From Desulfobacteraceae bacterium (GTDB lineage: Bacteria > Desulfobacterota > Desulfobacteria > Desulfobacterales > Desulfobacteraceae): a stretch of 8,661 nt of DNA. A program made the position numbers and the translations under genes. Positions 1 to 7,399 of this stretch are shown piece by piece. The notes beneath the pieces are model-generated. The model made no database searches and was not told the origin of the DNA. It worked only from the letters and a program-made list of their open reading frames with translations. Position 1 is the first letter of the stretch, and the number at the start of each line of letters is the position of its first letter. The DNA lies in contig JAFLJU010000507.1 in NCBI GenBank assembly GCA_022712835.1, positions 1 through 8,661 on the forward strand, read 5' to 3'.

Positions 1-649
1 CACAATTTGTTATAATATCTGTCAATTGGGTATGGGACAGTTCAACATATGCCTCATAGAGGGCGGGATTTATATCTCCCAGTAACTCCATTAACTGGTT
101 TTCAAACATGAATGCGGCTTCTATCAATTCGGAACGACTATAGTCTTTTATTCCTTTTTCATTATTGTCGGAGATATTAAGCAATGCGACCTGTGCGGCT
201 GTCATTTGGTGCAGTTTATCAGGGGGTTTAAATGCATCAGTTATACCCAAAGGAGTGAATCCTTTGTCCAATAAATTTTTTAAAGACAAAAATAAGGGTT
301 TAGGAAATTCATTCCAGTAAAACCAATCCCACTTTTCACACTTATCCGGTTCTTTTATTCGGGGGGTACCATTTTCATGGTCACAGACAACAAACAAGGT
401 CACATAGTGTTTGTTGCTTTGAAGGAAAATGTCATTGGTAATTGTTTCAAACCGGAGATTTTTAACAGACAGGCCTGTTTCTTCAAAAACTTCCCTTATA
501 GCGCAATTTTCAAAGGATTCATTGAACTCCAGGTGCCCGCCGGGAAAAGCCCATGAGCCAGAACCGTGGGCGCCTTTGCGCTTTCCCAACAATACTTTTC
601 CATTTTTAATGACAATGGCTGCCACACCGACTGCTGGTCTTTTTTTCAT
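1..649 (-). CDS. Nudix hydrolase, NUDT15/AtNUDT1-like, with C-terminal extension (3' end cut by window)
   Basis: Read on the minus strand from ATG at 649, the frame stays open for 216 codons to the window edge, so the C-terminus is missing. A GGAG ribosome-binding site lies just upstream of the ATG. The Nudix box is complete and exact at residues 38-60: G38, E44, R52-E53, E56-E57 and G59, the residues that bind the metal and the diphosphate. The first 140 or so residues (NGKVLLGKRKG, then GSWAFPGGHLEF, later KHYVTLF) have the style of NUDT15 and plant NUDT1. Those enzymes hydrolyse nucleoside diphosphate-X substrates such as oxidised dGTP; the substrate here cannot be read from sequence. Such proteins usually end near residue 140-155, but this one continues with at least 75 charged, probably helical residues that I do not recognise. 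It lies 103 bases after the DUF503 gene on the same strand, so co-transcription is possible. Cytoplasmic; no signal peptide. Confidence 0.9.
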   Translation of the reverse strand, partial: MKKRPAVGVAAIVIKNGKVLLGKRKGAHGSGSWAFPGGHLEFNESFENCAIREVFEETGLSVKNLRFETITNDIFLQSNKHYVTLFVVCDHENGTPRIKEPDKCEKWDWFYWNEFPKPLFLSLKNLLDKGFTPLGITDAFKPPDKLHQMTAAQVALLNISDNNEKGIKDYSRSELIEAAFMFENQLMELLGDINPALYEAYVELSHTQLTDIITNC

Positions 650-752
650 CTATATCTCCATTATCGCTCTATTGAAAATAGCATAAGCGTTTCATTCATT
701 CTACCTGCTGTTTTCTCTTTTAATAAGTGTTATTCATGAAAAGAACAATAAT

Positions 753-1040
753 TTATAGATGAATGATCTCCATTTGAGTATCCACAATCTGTGCAAGGCC
801 AAGCTCATCAGCCATATTGAATACCTTATCCAGTTTTGAATTCACCACCCGTGAGTCGTTGCCTACGATTGAAAAGCCGATTTGAGCCCACGAATGGCTG
901 TCATTATACTCGGTTTCTGCAATGGAAATATTGAACTTGTTTCTAATCCTGCTGATAATGGATTTAACAATTCTTCGTTTCCCTTTTAATGAACTGACAT
1001 CATACAGTCTAAATTTGATTTTGCCTGTTCCGACCACCAT
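753..1040 (-). CDS. DUF503 family protein (YlxP-like)
   Basis: A 95-residue protein, the usual length for DUF503. The N-terminus MVVGTGKIKFRLYDVSSLKGKRR, and the following basic helix with I-R-N-K-F-N and the S-I-A-E strand, match the family signature (a hydrophobic strand, SLKxKR, then RxRNxFNxSxAE). The fold is ferredoxin-like. The function is not established; in many bacteria the gene sits between infB and rbfA and is suspected to relate to ribosomes or translation, but here neither neighbour is present. The ATG at 1040 is supported by an AAGGA ribosome-binding site about seven bases upstream. It lies 236 bases downstream of pta and 103 bases upstream of the Nudix gene, all on the minus strand. 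A promoter of its own is possible in the gap before it. The family call is firm; the role is unknown. Confidence 0.88.
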   Translation of the reverse strand: MVVGTGKIKFRLYDVSSLKGKRRIVKSIISRIRNKFNISIAETEYNDSHSWAQIGFSIVGNDSRVVNSKLDKVFNMADELGLAQIVDTQMEIIHL

Positions 1041-1202
1041 GGCTATTTCCTTGATACCGGGTTAAAAATTCAGATAATTAAAACCCTAATATTTTAAACA
1101 TAAATGGACTGTTAATTTTTTTCAATACAATTTTTCGATTTGATATTGAACGAAAAGGCATTGAAGCCTTATTGTAACTCCTGCCCAACATCATCATAAA
1201 CA

Positions 1203-1211
1203 ATTATAACA
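1203..1211 (-). promoter_or_regulatory. Candidate extended -10 promoter for the DUF503 gene
   Basis: On the minus strand this reads TGTTATAAT, a consensus TATAAT preceded by the TGn extension. It lies in the 236-base gap between pta and the DUF503 gene, about 160 bases ahead of the DUF503 start. No good -35 hexamer is seen 16-18 bases upstream, which an extended -10 can tolerate. It is a weak prediction, because AT-rich gaps produce such matches by chance. Confidence 0.3.
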
Positions 1212-1276
1212 CAGTCTGAGATTTAAGGAATATTGGAACGTCATCTGTTATTACAGCTGAAATGTACAATATAGAA

Positions 1277-3385
1277 TTATGACACCAACCCCTTTTTTGC
1301 CTGGGCCTGAATAGCCGTAATTGCAACGGTATTTACAATATCTGTTACAACACAACCACGGCTAAGATCGTTGACAGGATTATTAAGGCCCTGCATAATC
1401 GGACCTATAGCAACTGCCCCTGCAGAACGTTGAACTGCTTTATAAGTATTGTTGCCTGTATTAAGATCTGGAAATATAAAAACTGTCGCCCTGCCAGCTA
1501 CTTTACTGTCCGGCATTTTAGTTGCTGCAACCGTAGGATCCACAGCCGCGTCATACTGGATTGGCCCTTCAAGAAGTAACTCAGGTGCCAGTCGGTGGGC
1601 AATCTCTGTCGCTTTTTTAACTTTATCAACCTCCTCACCTATGCCAGATGAACCGGAAGAGTATGAAAGCATTGCCACAAAAGGATTTATACCAAACAGC
1701 ACTGCAGTCCTTGATGATTCTATTGCTATTTCTGCGAGTTGCTCCGCACTAGGTCTGGGATTAACTGCACAATCGCCATAGGCAAGGACCCTGTCGTCAA
1801 GACACATAAAAAATACCGAAGACATGATGGTACTTCCGGGTTTGGTTTTTACGAATTCCAGAGATGGCCTCACCGTGTTCAGGGTTGAGTGTGCTGCTCC
1901 AGACACCATGCCGTCGGCGTGTCCTTTGTATACCATCATAGTTCCAAAATAATTGACCGCAGACATCACATCTCGAGCATTGTCTGGCGTAATTCCTTTA
2001 TGCTTTCTTAACTCAAAATAGGTTTCAGCATAGTCATCAAAGAAATCGGATTTCACAGGATCAATAATTTCAACACCACCTAGAGCCAGACCAAGTGTCA
2101 CAATCTTGCTTTTAATAGTCTGGACGTTGCCAAGCAGAACGATCTCCACCACATCCCGGTGCATGAGTATTTCGGCTGCTCGCAAGATTCGCTCGTCTTC
2201 TCCCTCGGGCAACACGATGGTCTGCTTATGTTCACGGGCACGTTTTATAAGACCGAATTCAAACATTTTCGGAGTCATGACCAGCATGCTGTAGCCGACA
2301 ATTTTCTTCCTTAACTCTGAAGTACCAACATGGGATTCAAACAAACCCAGTCCAGATGCAATTTTAAGAACTGAATTTGGGGTGATTGTGTTATGAATAG
2401 CCTTTATTTGCACGGCAGTGGTAAATGTATCACTCTCAACTTTAATAATTGGCACAAGATCGTCCATCCCCTTAAGAAGATTTCGCAGAATCTTATCGGG
2501 TTTCAAATACCCTGTGAGAACGATGCCACCGATATTGGGCATATTGGACGACCTATACGCAGCGAGCATGCCGAGAATAATATCGATCCTGTCAATCGAC
2601 GTAATGATGAGATTATCATCTGCCAGTCTTGGCAATAAATTTCTCAAATTCATTGCTGCAATAACAAAACGGGACACAGGTCTGTTGAGCTGCTCTTTGC
2701 CATAGATAATTTTTGCATCAAGCGCTTTAACAATCTCTGCCATTGTCGGTCGATCAAGTGTCTCTTCGAAAGGAATTGAATAGATATGTTCTATCTTCTG
2801 TTGGAGTTTTTCTCTCAGCGCCTGTAACATTTCCTGCTGCAGGGGAGCTGGGGTTCTATTGACAATGATCGACAGTATATTTGACCCCTTTTCCTCGAAA
2901 GACTCGATGGCAAACCGACACGACTTGACCACGCCCTCAATAGATCCCTCATGAGCATTGGCAATCATCAGAACCGGACAACCAAGATTGTTGGCAATTT
3001 CTACATTGAGCTCAAATTCAAACGCTGACGAATCACTCTGAAAATCTGTCCCCAGACAGAGAACGAAATCATAATCGTTTTCAAGAGCGTTATAGCTTTC
3101 CAGTACGCCTTCGAGAAGCTTGTCATACTGTTTGTCAGCGACGAGTGTCCTCGCTTCTTCAAACGTGTATGCATACATCTGACGGTAAGGGATATCAAGA
3201 TTGTAGTAGGTTGATATCAAATGAATAATATCATCCTTTCCATCCACATCATGTTTGATGTTCACTATCGGTCGAAAAACAGCAACCCGCCCCAAGTTTC
3301 GAACAAGAAATTCCATGACTCCCAAAGCAACCAATGATATGCCGCTTTTGGGTTCTAATGCTGTGATATAAAGATTTTTCGACAT
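1277..3385 (-). CDS. pta: Phosphate acetyltransferase (long, three-domain form)
   Basis: A 702-residue enzyme, close to the long Pta of Escherichia coli, that catalyses acetyl-CoA + phosphate = acetyl-phosphate + CoA. Domains in order: an N-terminal BioD/P-loop-like domain (about 1-215, starting LYITALEPKSGIS), a DRTGG regulatory domain (about 215-330, with GKEQLNRPVSRFVIAAM and TSIDRIDIILG), and the catalytic PTA/PTB domain from about F375 to the end. Late motifs are intact: GPIMQGLNNPVNDLSRG followed by VVTD. S675, R676 and D682 fall at the spacing of the catalytic S309, R310 and D316 of the Methanosarcina thermophila enzyme. The ATG at 3385 has an AGAGGA site about eight bases upstream. 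With acetate kinase it would make ATP from acetyl-CoA or activate acetate; no ackA is in the window. It is divergent from the acyl-CoA ligase across a 506-base gap. Cytoplasmic. Confidence 0.96.
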   Translation of the reverse strand: MSKNLYITALEPKSGISLVALGVMEFLVRNLGRVAVFRPIVNIKHDVDGKDDIIHLISTYYNLDIPYRQMYAYTFEEARTLVADKQYDKLLEGVLESYNALENDYDFVLCLGTDFQSDSSAFEFELNVEIANNLGCPVLMIANAHEGSIEGVVKSCRFAIESFEEKGSNILSIIVNRTPAPLQQEMLQALREKLQQKIEHIYSIPFEETLDRPTMAEIVKALDAKIIYGKEQLNRPVSRFVIAAMNLRNLLPRLADDNLIITSIDRIDIILGMLAAYRSSNMPNIGGIVLTGYLKPDKILRNLLKGMDDLVPIIKVESDTFTTAVQIKAIHNTITPNSVLKIASGLGLFESHVGTSELRKKIVGYSMLVMTPKMFEFGLIKRAREHKQTIVLPEGEDERILRAAEILMHRDVVEIVLLGNVQTIKSKIVTLGLALGGVEIIDPVKSDFFDDYAETYFELRKHKGITPDNARDVMSAVNYFGTMMVYKGHADGMVSGAAHSTLNTVRPSLEFVKTKPGSTIMSSVFFMCLDDRVLAYGDCAVNPRPSAEQLAEIAIESSRTAVLFGINPFVAMLSYSSGSSGIGEEVDKVKKATEIAHRLAPELLLEGPIQYDAAVDPTVAATKMPDSKVAGRATVFIFPDLNTGNNTYKAVQRSAGAVAIGPIMQGLNNPVNDLSRGCVVTDIVNTVAITAIQAQAKKGLVS

Positions 3386-3891
3386 TATATTTTTCCTCTG
3401 AGTCAGGCAAGATATTCATTTCCACCACAGACCAAATCGCTCCTTTCCCGCCTGCCATATCCAGACCGAGCCATTTCACTCTGACCCCATGGACGAATGG
3501 AATTGTGAATTCCACATGAAAGAACCTATCTCATTGTTTTTTGACGACAGCCACGATGGTACACCAATTATGAAAATCCAGCCACAAAATAATTATGGTT
3601 AAAATAGACCGGTAAAACTAGAATAAGACTGAAAATGAGTATAGGACACCTGTAATCCCTCAACTCAATTTTATCTTGTGACCTTCAGGTTAAAAATATC
3701 ATTCAAATCTATATATCATTAAAATAACTAAATATACTTGACAACGAATCTGTTTTTATAATAGTTTATTTTATAAGAAATCAATCTTTACAATTAGTAA
3801 TTTCTATCCTTATTTGCAGAAACTGTTTTTATATTTAAACATGTTGATATTTTTTAAATTAGACACGCTACTATATTAAGGAGACTAATTC
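3386..3891. other. Divergent intergenic region between pta and the acyl-CoA ligase gene
   Basis: 506 bases without a convincing gene. The half nearest pta has moderate composition; from about 3660 to the ligase it becomes very AT-rich. Seen in it: a perfect inverted repeat at 3498-3514 (arms TGGAATT and AATTCCA, three-base spacer); TTGACA at 3738-3743 and TATAAT at 3757-3762 on the plus strand, separated by only 13 bases, which is too short for a normal sigma-70 pair; and two copies of CTGTTTTTATA at 3750-3760 and 3823-3833. Promoters for both genes must lie here or further upstream, but I cannot place them with confidence. A minus-strand open frame that overlaps the start of pta looks like a shadow. 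Confidence 0.6.
3498..3514. repeat. 17-bp palindrome upstream of pta
   Basis: Perfect seven-base arms (TGGAATT and AATTCCA) around GTG, centred about 120 bases upstream of the pta ATG. The size and symmetry would suit a dimeric regulator. No regulator gene is adjacent, so the function is only a possibility. Confidence 0.4.
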
Positions 3892-5583
3892 ATGCTTGAA
3901 AAAAAATTCTGGGAGAAATCTTATGATGATAATGTTACTCATTTAAATCCTGAAGTATGGGAGACATCGTATGTCGATGCAGTAAGACCTGCCTTTGAAA
4001 ACTATCCTGATAAAATAGCCCTTGCATATATGGGTACCGAAATTTATTTTAAAGAAATCGATCTTTACACAAACCGGTTTGCCGATATGTTAATAAAATC
4101 CGGTTTAAAAAAAGGTGATGTTGTTGGAATTAACCTTCCTAATATTCCTGAATATGTTATTGCCTGGCTTGGAACATTAAAGGCTGGCTGTGTTGTTTCA
4201 GGAGTGTCCCCCCTTTTATCAGAAGATGAAATGGAATATCAGTTAAAAGATTCAGATGCAAAGGCTTTAGTGACTCTTGATGCAATTTTTGCAGCACGTT
4301 TGGTTAATATCGCCGATAAACTTCCTCAACTTAAAGTTATTGTTGCATCAAGTATTGGAGGATTCTTGCCAGTAATTAAAAGTTTTCTTGGCAAGCTCCT
4401 TGGAAAAATTCCCAAGGGGAAAATCACTCCTCTTACCGGAAAAACTGTTTTTAAAATAGAAGATGTCATTAAAACTGAAAAATTTAATAGTGGTTTGCCT
4501 GATGTTAAGATCACCCCGGACGATATTGCATATATCCAATATACAGGTGGAACCACCGGACTTCCAAAGGGTGCAATGCTGAGCCATAGAAATGCTGTTT
4601 CAGACCTTTTAATAGTACAAGAATGGCTTAACTGGGAAATGGGTAAAGGATTGGCCTTGTCAGGTTTTCCGTTCTTTCATATTGCAGGGCTCTTTTTCAA
4701 TACAAACTGCATATATCTTGGATGGACCCAGGTTCTTATTCCAAACCCCAGGGATACGGATCATATATGTAAAGAACTGGATAAATATAAACCTGATACA
4801 ATAGTTAATGTTCCATCACTATTCCAGATGCTTATAGCAAACCCCAAATTTAAAGAAATCGACAACTCCAATGTAAAACGATGCATCTGTTCTGCCTCAC
4901 CATTTCCAGAAGAATCACAGAAAGAACTTGAGAAAATAGTTGGTAAAGGTGTTCTTATGGAGGTATATGGAATGACAGAAACCTCTCCTTTAACAGCAAT
5001 GAATCCTTCAATGAAAAAGAAAAAGCTTGGTTCTATCGGTTTACCCTTAATAAATACAGATATCAAACTTAAAGATACAAGCACCGGCGAAGAAGTTCAA
5101 GTAGGCTCTCCCGGTGAAATTTGTGTTAAAGGCCCCCAGGTAATGGTTGGTTATTACAAAAAGCAAGAAGAAACGGCAAATACAATTGATGATGAAGGAT
5201 ATCTTCGTACCGGTGACGTTGCAATTCAGGATGAAGAGGGCTATCTCAGAATTGTTGACAGAACAAAGGATATGATAATCGTTGGAGGGTTTAAGGTTTT
5301 TTCGAAAAAAGTTGAAGATATTTTAACGAAGCATCCGGCGATTGATATGATTGCAACAATTGGAATTCCAAATAAAAAAAGGCCTGGTTCGGAACTTGTA
5401 AAAGCATTTATATCTATGCCTGCCGGTTATGAGTATGAAAATATTGATGATGTTAAAACTGAGATTATAAATTTTGCAACCGAAAAACTTGCTCGCTATG
5501 AAGTACCAAAGGAGATAGAATTCATGGATGAACTTCCAATGACGACAGTGGGCAAAATTGATAAAAAAGTTCTTAGACTATGA
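3892..5583 (+). CDS. AMP-forming acyl-CoA synthetase (FadD-like long-chain or related acid-CoA ligase)
   Basis: A complete 563-residue ANL-superfamily enzyme, which activates a carboxylic acid with ATP to an acyl-adenylate and passes it to CoA. The signatures occur in order: the phosphate-binding loop YTGGTTGLPKG (Y217-G227), YGMTE at 359-363, the ribose-binding Asp in RTGD (D442), the hinge region around DRTKD (R457), and the C-terminal GKIDKK with the adenylation lysine K555. The N-terminal part (ENYPDKIALAYMG, then GINLPNIPEYVIAWLGTLKAG) resembles long- and medium-chain FadD-type ligases of sulfate-reducing Deltaproteobacteria. The chain length or aromatic preference cannot be read from sequence. 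The ATG follows an AAGGAG site by about ten bases. Its stop codon overlaps by six bases the end of a convergent remnant of another ligase, with no terminator between them. No signal peptide; probably cytoplasmic or peripheral to the membrane. Confidence 0.93.
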   Translation: MLEKKFWEKSYDDNVTHLNPEVWETSYVDAVRPAFENYPDKIALAYMGTEIYFKEIDLYTNRFADMLIKSGLKKGDVVGINLPNIPEYVIAWLGTLKAGCVVSGVSPLLSEDEMEYQLKDSDAKALVTLDAIFAARLVNIADKLPQLKVIVASSIGGFLPVIKSFLGKLLGKIPKGKITPLTGKTVFKIEDVIKTEKFNSGLPDVKITPDDIAYIQYTGGTTGLPKGAMLSHRNAVSDLLIVQEWLNWEMGKGLALSGFPFFHIAGLFFNTNCIYLGWTQVLIPNPRDTDHICKELDKYKPDTIVNVPSLFQMLIANPKFKEIDNSNVKRCICSASPFPEESQKELEKIVGKGVLMEVYGMTETSPLTAMNPSMKKKKLGSIGLPLINTDIKLKDTSTGEEVQVGSPGEICVKGPQVMVGYYKKQEETANTIDDEGYLRTGDVAIQDEEGYLRIVDRTKDMIIVGGFKVFSKKVEDILTKHPAIDMIATIGIPNKKRPGSELVKAFISMPAGYEYENIDDVKTEIINFATEKLARYEVPKEIEFMDELPMTTVGKIDKKVLRL

Positions 5584-5952
5584 AACAAAGTACATGGCCT
5601 CGATGAGGTCTCCAAATGCCTTGTTGATAACATTTCGCTTGACCTTCATGGTAGGAGTCATCTCCCCGTCCTCTTCATAAAGTTTTTTGGGCAGGATAGT
5701 GGATTTTTTGATCTGCTCCACGCGTGAAAGCGTTTCGTTGACACGCCTTATCTCACGGTCAATGAGCGCTTTAATTTGCTCGTGGGCGGTCAGATCTTTG
5801 TAAGTGGAAAATTGGATTTTGTTGTCCTGGGCAAATTTAACCACGTTGTCTTCATCGATGATGATAAGGCAGCTTAAAAATTTGCGTTTGTCTCCAATTA
5901 CCACGGCATCATTTATGTATAGGCTCGACTTCAGCTTATTCTCGATAATACT
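5578..5952 (-). pseudogene. C-terminal remnant of an FAA1-type long-chain acyl-CoA synthetase
   Basis: The minus-strand frame encodes about 120 residues matching only the C-terminal subdomain of FAA1-type AMP-dependent ligases. The segments are IENKLKSSLYINDAVVIGD, then RKFLSCLIIIDEDN, a REIRRVNETLSRVEQIKK stretch, and EEDGEMTPTMKVKR, which holds the lysine expected for adenylation. The homologous sequence starts abruptly near 5945-5952. Upstream the frame runs into unrelated AT-rich sequence and meets TAA at 6031-6033, so the adenylate-forming core of roughly 500 residues is absent. No usable start with a ribosome-binding site is seen; GTG at 5904 is internal to the conserved part. The natural C-terminus is kept, ending in TAG at 5578-5580 and overlapping the neighbouring ligase tail to tail. 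It is of a different subfamily from that neighbour, so it is not a local duplication of it. Most likely broken by the insertion or deletion that brought in the DNA to the right. Confidence 0.85.
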
Positions 5953-6031
5953 TTCATCAATAATTATGATATTTAGATTTCTACATGTTGAATCAAGTAA
6001 ATGTTCTTTTAATAAATAGTATTCAGAATTT

Positions 6032-6050
6032 TATTTGATAAAATCAAATA
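6032..6050. repeat. 19-bp palindrome in the AT-rich junction region
   Basis: Perfect eight-base arms TATTTGAT and ATCAAATA around AAA. It lies about 80 bases from the point where the broken ligase ends. No neighbouring promoter or gene start explains it; in AT-rich DNA it may be chance. Confidence 0.4.
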
Positions 6051-6212
6051 CTAATATCCATATTTATTAAATTTATGTCCCTTTTAAAATCTTGATTTCC
6101 TTATAAAAAAAGGTATAGCGAATATTAACCTTTGAAATAGATAAATACGAGATAAAAGTGTAATATGTTTCTCTTTTCAGGGTTTTATTACCATAGAAAT
6201 ATCTGATTATCA

Positions 6213-6290
6213 TTATTGTCTTGTTGTTATGGAGTTTATCACATTTTATAGGTTGTCTTCATGCAGTTTGTCTCCTTGTCTTAATAGAGT
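6213..6290 (+). repeat. Left copy of a 78-bp direct repeat with three internal 15-bp boxes
   Basis: Matches 8584-8661 without gaps at 70 of 78 positions by hand alignment; the first 27 bases are identical. Inside are three related boxes: TTGTTGTTATGGAGT at 6221-6235, TTGTCTTCATGCAGT at 6253-6267 and TTGTCTTAATAGAGT at 6276-6290, with start-to-start distances of 32 and 23 bases. Iterated boxes of this kind are known from the ends of IS21-family and Tn7-like elements, where the transposase binds them. The element here is not identified. This copy has drifted more from the box consensus than the right copy. Confidence 0.85.
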
Positions 6291-6389
6291 TTTGTTGTTT
6301 ATTAACAATTTGGGTTATTTCCACAACATTTCAACCTAATCATGTATCTACATTTGGTATGTCCTATGTTTCTAGAAAATGACATTTTA

Positions 6390-6429
6390 GCTACTATTAC
6401 GAATTGGATAATGAATCCCTAATAGTAGC
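6390..6429. repeat. Inverted repeat / hairpin downstream of the abiE operon
   Basis: Ten-base perfect arms GCTACTATTA (6390-6399) and TAATAGTAGC (6420-6429). A smaller GGAT/ATCC pair within the loop (6406-6409 and 6415-6418) extends the fold. It lies 56 bases beyond the toxin stop codon. There is no U-tract after it on the minus strand, so it is a poor intrinsic terminator. It could protect the mRNA 3' end or be a recombination or protein site. Confidence 0.55.
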
Positions 6430-6484
6430 AGTGCAATTATCAGTAATATAATATAAGAAAATGACAAGCAAAATCAATTACTCG

Positions 6485-7399
6485 TCATATAATTTTTTTT
6501 AATAATTTTTCAAATTTCATCATCTTCCATAATACCATTGGATGATTCTTTATCGCTTCAGCAACAGATTCTCCGAACAACAACTTTGGTTTATAATCAC
6601 CAGAATTATATAATTTAATAAACTCTCGTTCAGAATTATTAATGTCATTAAATAATTTATCTATGAAATCAACAACTGGAGTTTTCAACTTATCTAGATC
6701 AATTCTAGTACCTAAATTTAACATTGGAACTAAATTTCTTCTAATAGTATTAAATGTCATATTTTCCATATTCATTTTAAACTGATTTACTAAAATATTA
6801 AGTTCTTGAAATTCATTAGATGTTAACAAGTAAAAGATGCTACACTTTCTCAACATATCCATTTCATCAGTATTTATTATTTTAGATGCAATCATTTTAG
6901 ATACATCAAATACATCTCTTGCAGTTGTCCTACCAATTAATGCAGCTATTTTACTTCCATATAATTCTATTTTATCCATACCAAGAACATTTACATTATC
7001 AATAATGCCAGAATTAATCTCATAATTAATAGGGTTAAGCACCTGAATACGATTAGAATAATTTAACTCAAGTTTAATGTAGTCATTACTTCCTACAGCA
7101 TTAGTATATTGAAGTAGATATGAATCTAATGAAAAAGTAAATCTAGACTTTGTGTGAACTGTATATCCATTAGATGATACATGTTCGCTTATAATCTTCT
7201 TATGTAACTCTCTGATCTCTACCATCTCATCTTTCGTACAAACCAAATTTAAGTTCATATCAATATCTGCTGATAATCTTGGGAAATCAAATAAACATAA
7301 GTTAATTGCAGTTCCACCTTTTAATATATACTTATTTCTCAGTTCTTCTTGATTATTAAATAGTTTCAATAATTCAGCCAACCTTAAAACTTTTTCCAA
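6485..7399 (-). CDS. AbiEii/AbiGii-family nucleotidyltransferase toxin, 5' end damaged
   Basis: A 304-codon frame when counted from TTG at 7399. It is a DNA polymerase beta-like nucleotidyltransferase of the AbiEii family, the toxin of type IV toxin-antitoxin/abortive-infection systems. Homologues transfer nucleotides to RNA such as tRNA and arrest growth. Motifs seen: YILKGGTAINL (K27-G28-G29-T30), D45-I-D47 that would bind metal, the KLELNYSNR strand (109-117), and KIAALIGRTTARDVFDV (K150, R161-D162, D165). The C-terminal NHPMVLWKMMKF is also family-like. The start is the problem. TTG at 7399 has no real ribosome-binding site, and homology continues upstream for about 22 codons through an in-frame TGA (7406-7408) to an ACG at 7465 that sits where an ATG would be expected. 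The nucleotidyltransferase core is intact. Whether it is translated is uncertain. It would overlap the antitoxin gene by 14 bases in the undamaged form. Confidence 0.8.
   Translation of the reverse strand: MEKVLRLAELLKLFNNQEELRNKYILKGGTAINLCLFDFPRLSADIDMNLNLVCTKDEMVEIRELHKKIISEHVSSNGYTVHTKSRFTFSLDSYLLQYTNAVGSNDYIKLELNYSNRIQVLNPINYEINSGIIDNVNVLGMDKIELYGSKIAALIGRTTARDVFDVSKMIASKIINTDEMDMLRKCSIFYLLTSNEFQELNILVNQFKMNMENMTFNTIRRNLVPMLNLGTRIDLDKLKTPVVDFIDKLFNDINNSEREFIKLYNSGDYKPKLLFGESVAEAIKNHPMVLWKMMKFEKLLKKII

Larger units (their letters stand above)
5953..6484. other. AT-rich gene-free region at the left edge of the acquired segment
   Basis: About 530 bases with stops in all frames and no recognisable protein fragment. 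It holds an inverted repeat at 6032-6050, the left copy of a 78-bp repeat at 6213-6290, and a hairpin-forming inverted repeat at 6390-6429. Just beyond the left repeat copy, the minus strand reads TGTTAATAAACAACA from 6307. This resembles a TG-starting transposon tip but is not proof of one. No transposase remnant is recognised. Confidence 0.6.

Noticed and set aside
429..686. An 85-codon plus-strand open frame
   Set aside because: It lies antisense to the well-supported Nudix gene, has no recognisable family and no good ribosome-binding site.
1155..1170. Small inverted repeat AAGGC/GCCTT as a pta terminator
   Set aside because: Only five base pairs with a six-base loop, about 110 bases after the pta stop and without a proper T-run.
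3340..3385. Loss of the P-loop lysine in the N-terminal domain of Pta (EPKSGIS) as a sign of decay
   Set aside because: The corresponding loop in the active E. coli enzyme also lacks the canonical lysine, as I recall it, so this is normal for the family.
3249..3515. An 88-codon minus-strand frame overlapping the pta start
   Set aside because: It is out of frame with pta over more than 130 bases, ends in sequence that is only pta read in another frame, and has no family resemblance or matching ribosome-binding site.
3738..3762. TTGACA plus TATAAT as the ligase promoter
   Set aside because: The two hexamers are only 13 bases apart, too close for a sigma-70 promoter, in AT-rich DNA where TATAAT is common.
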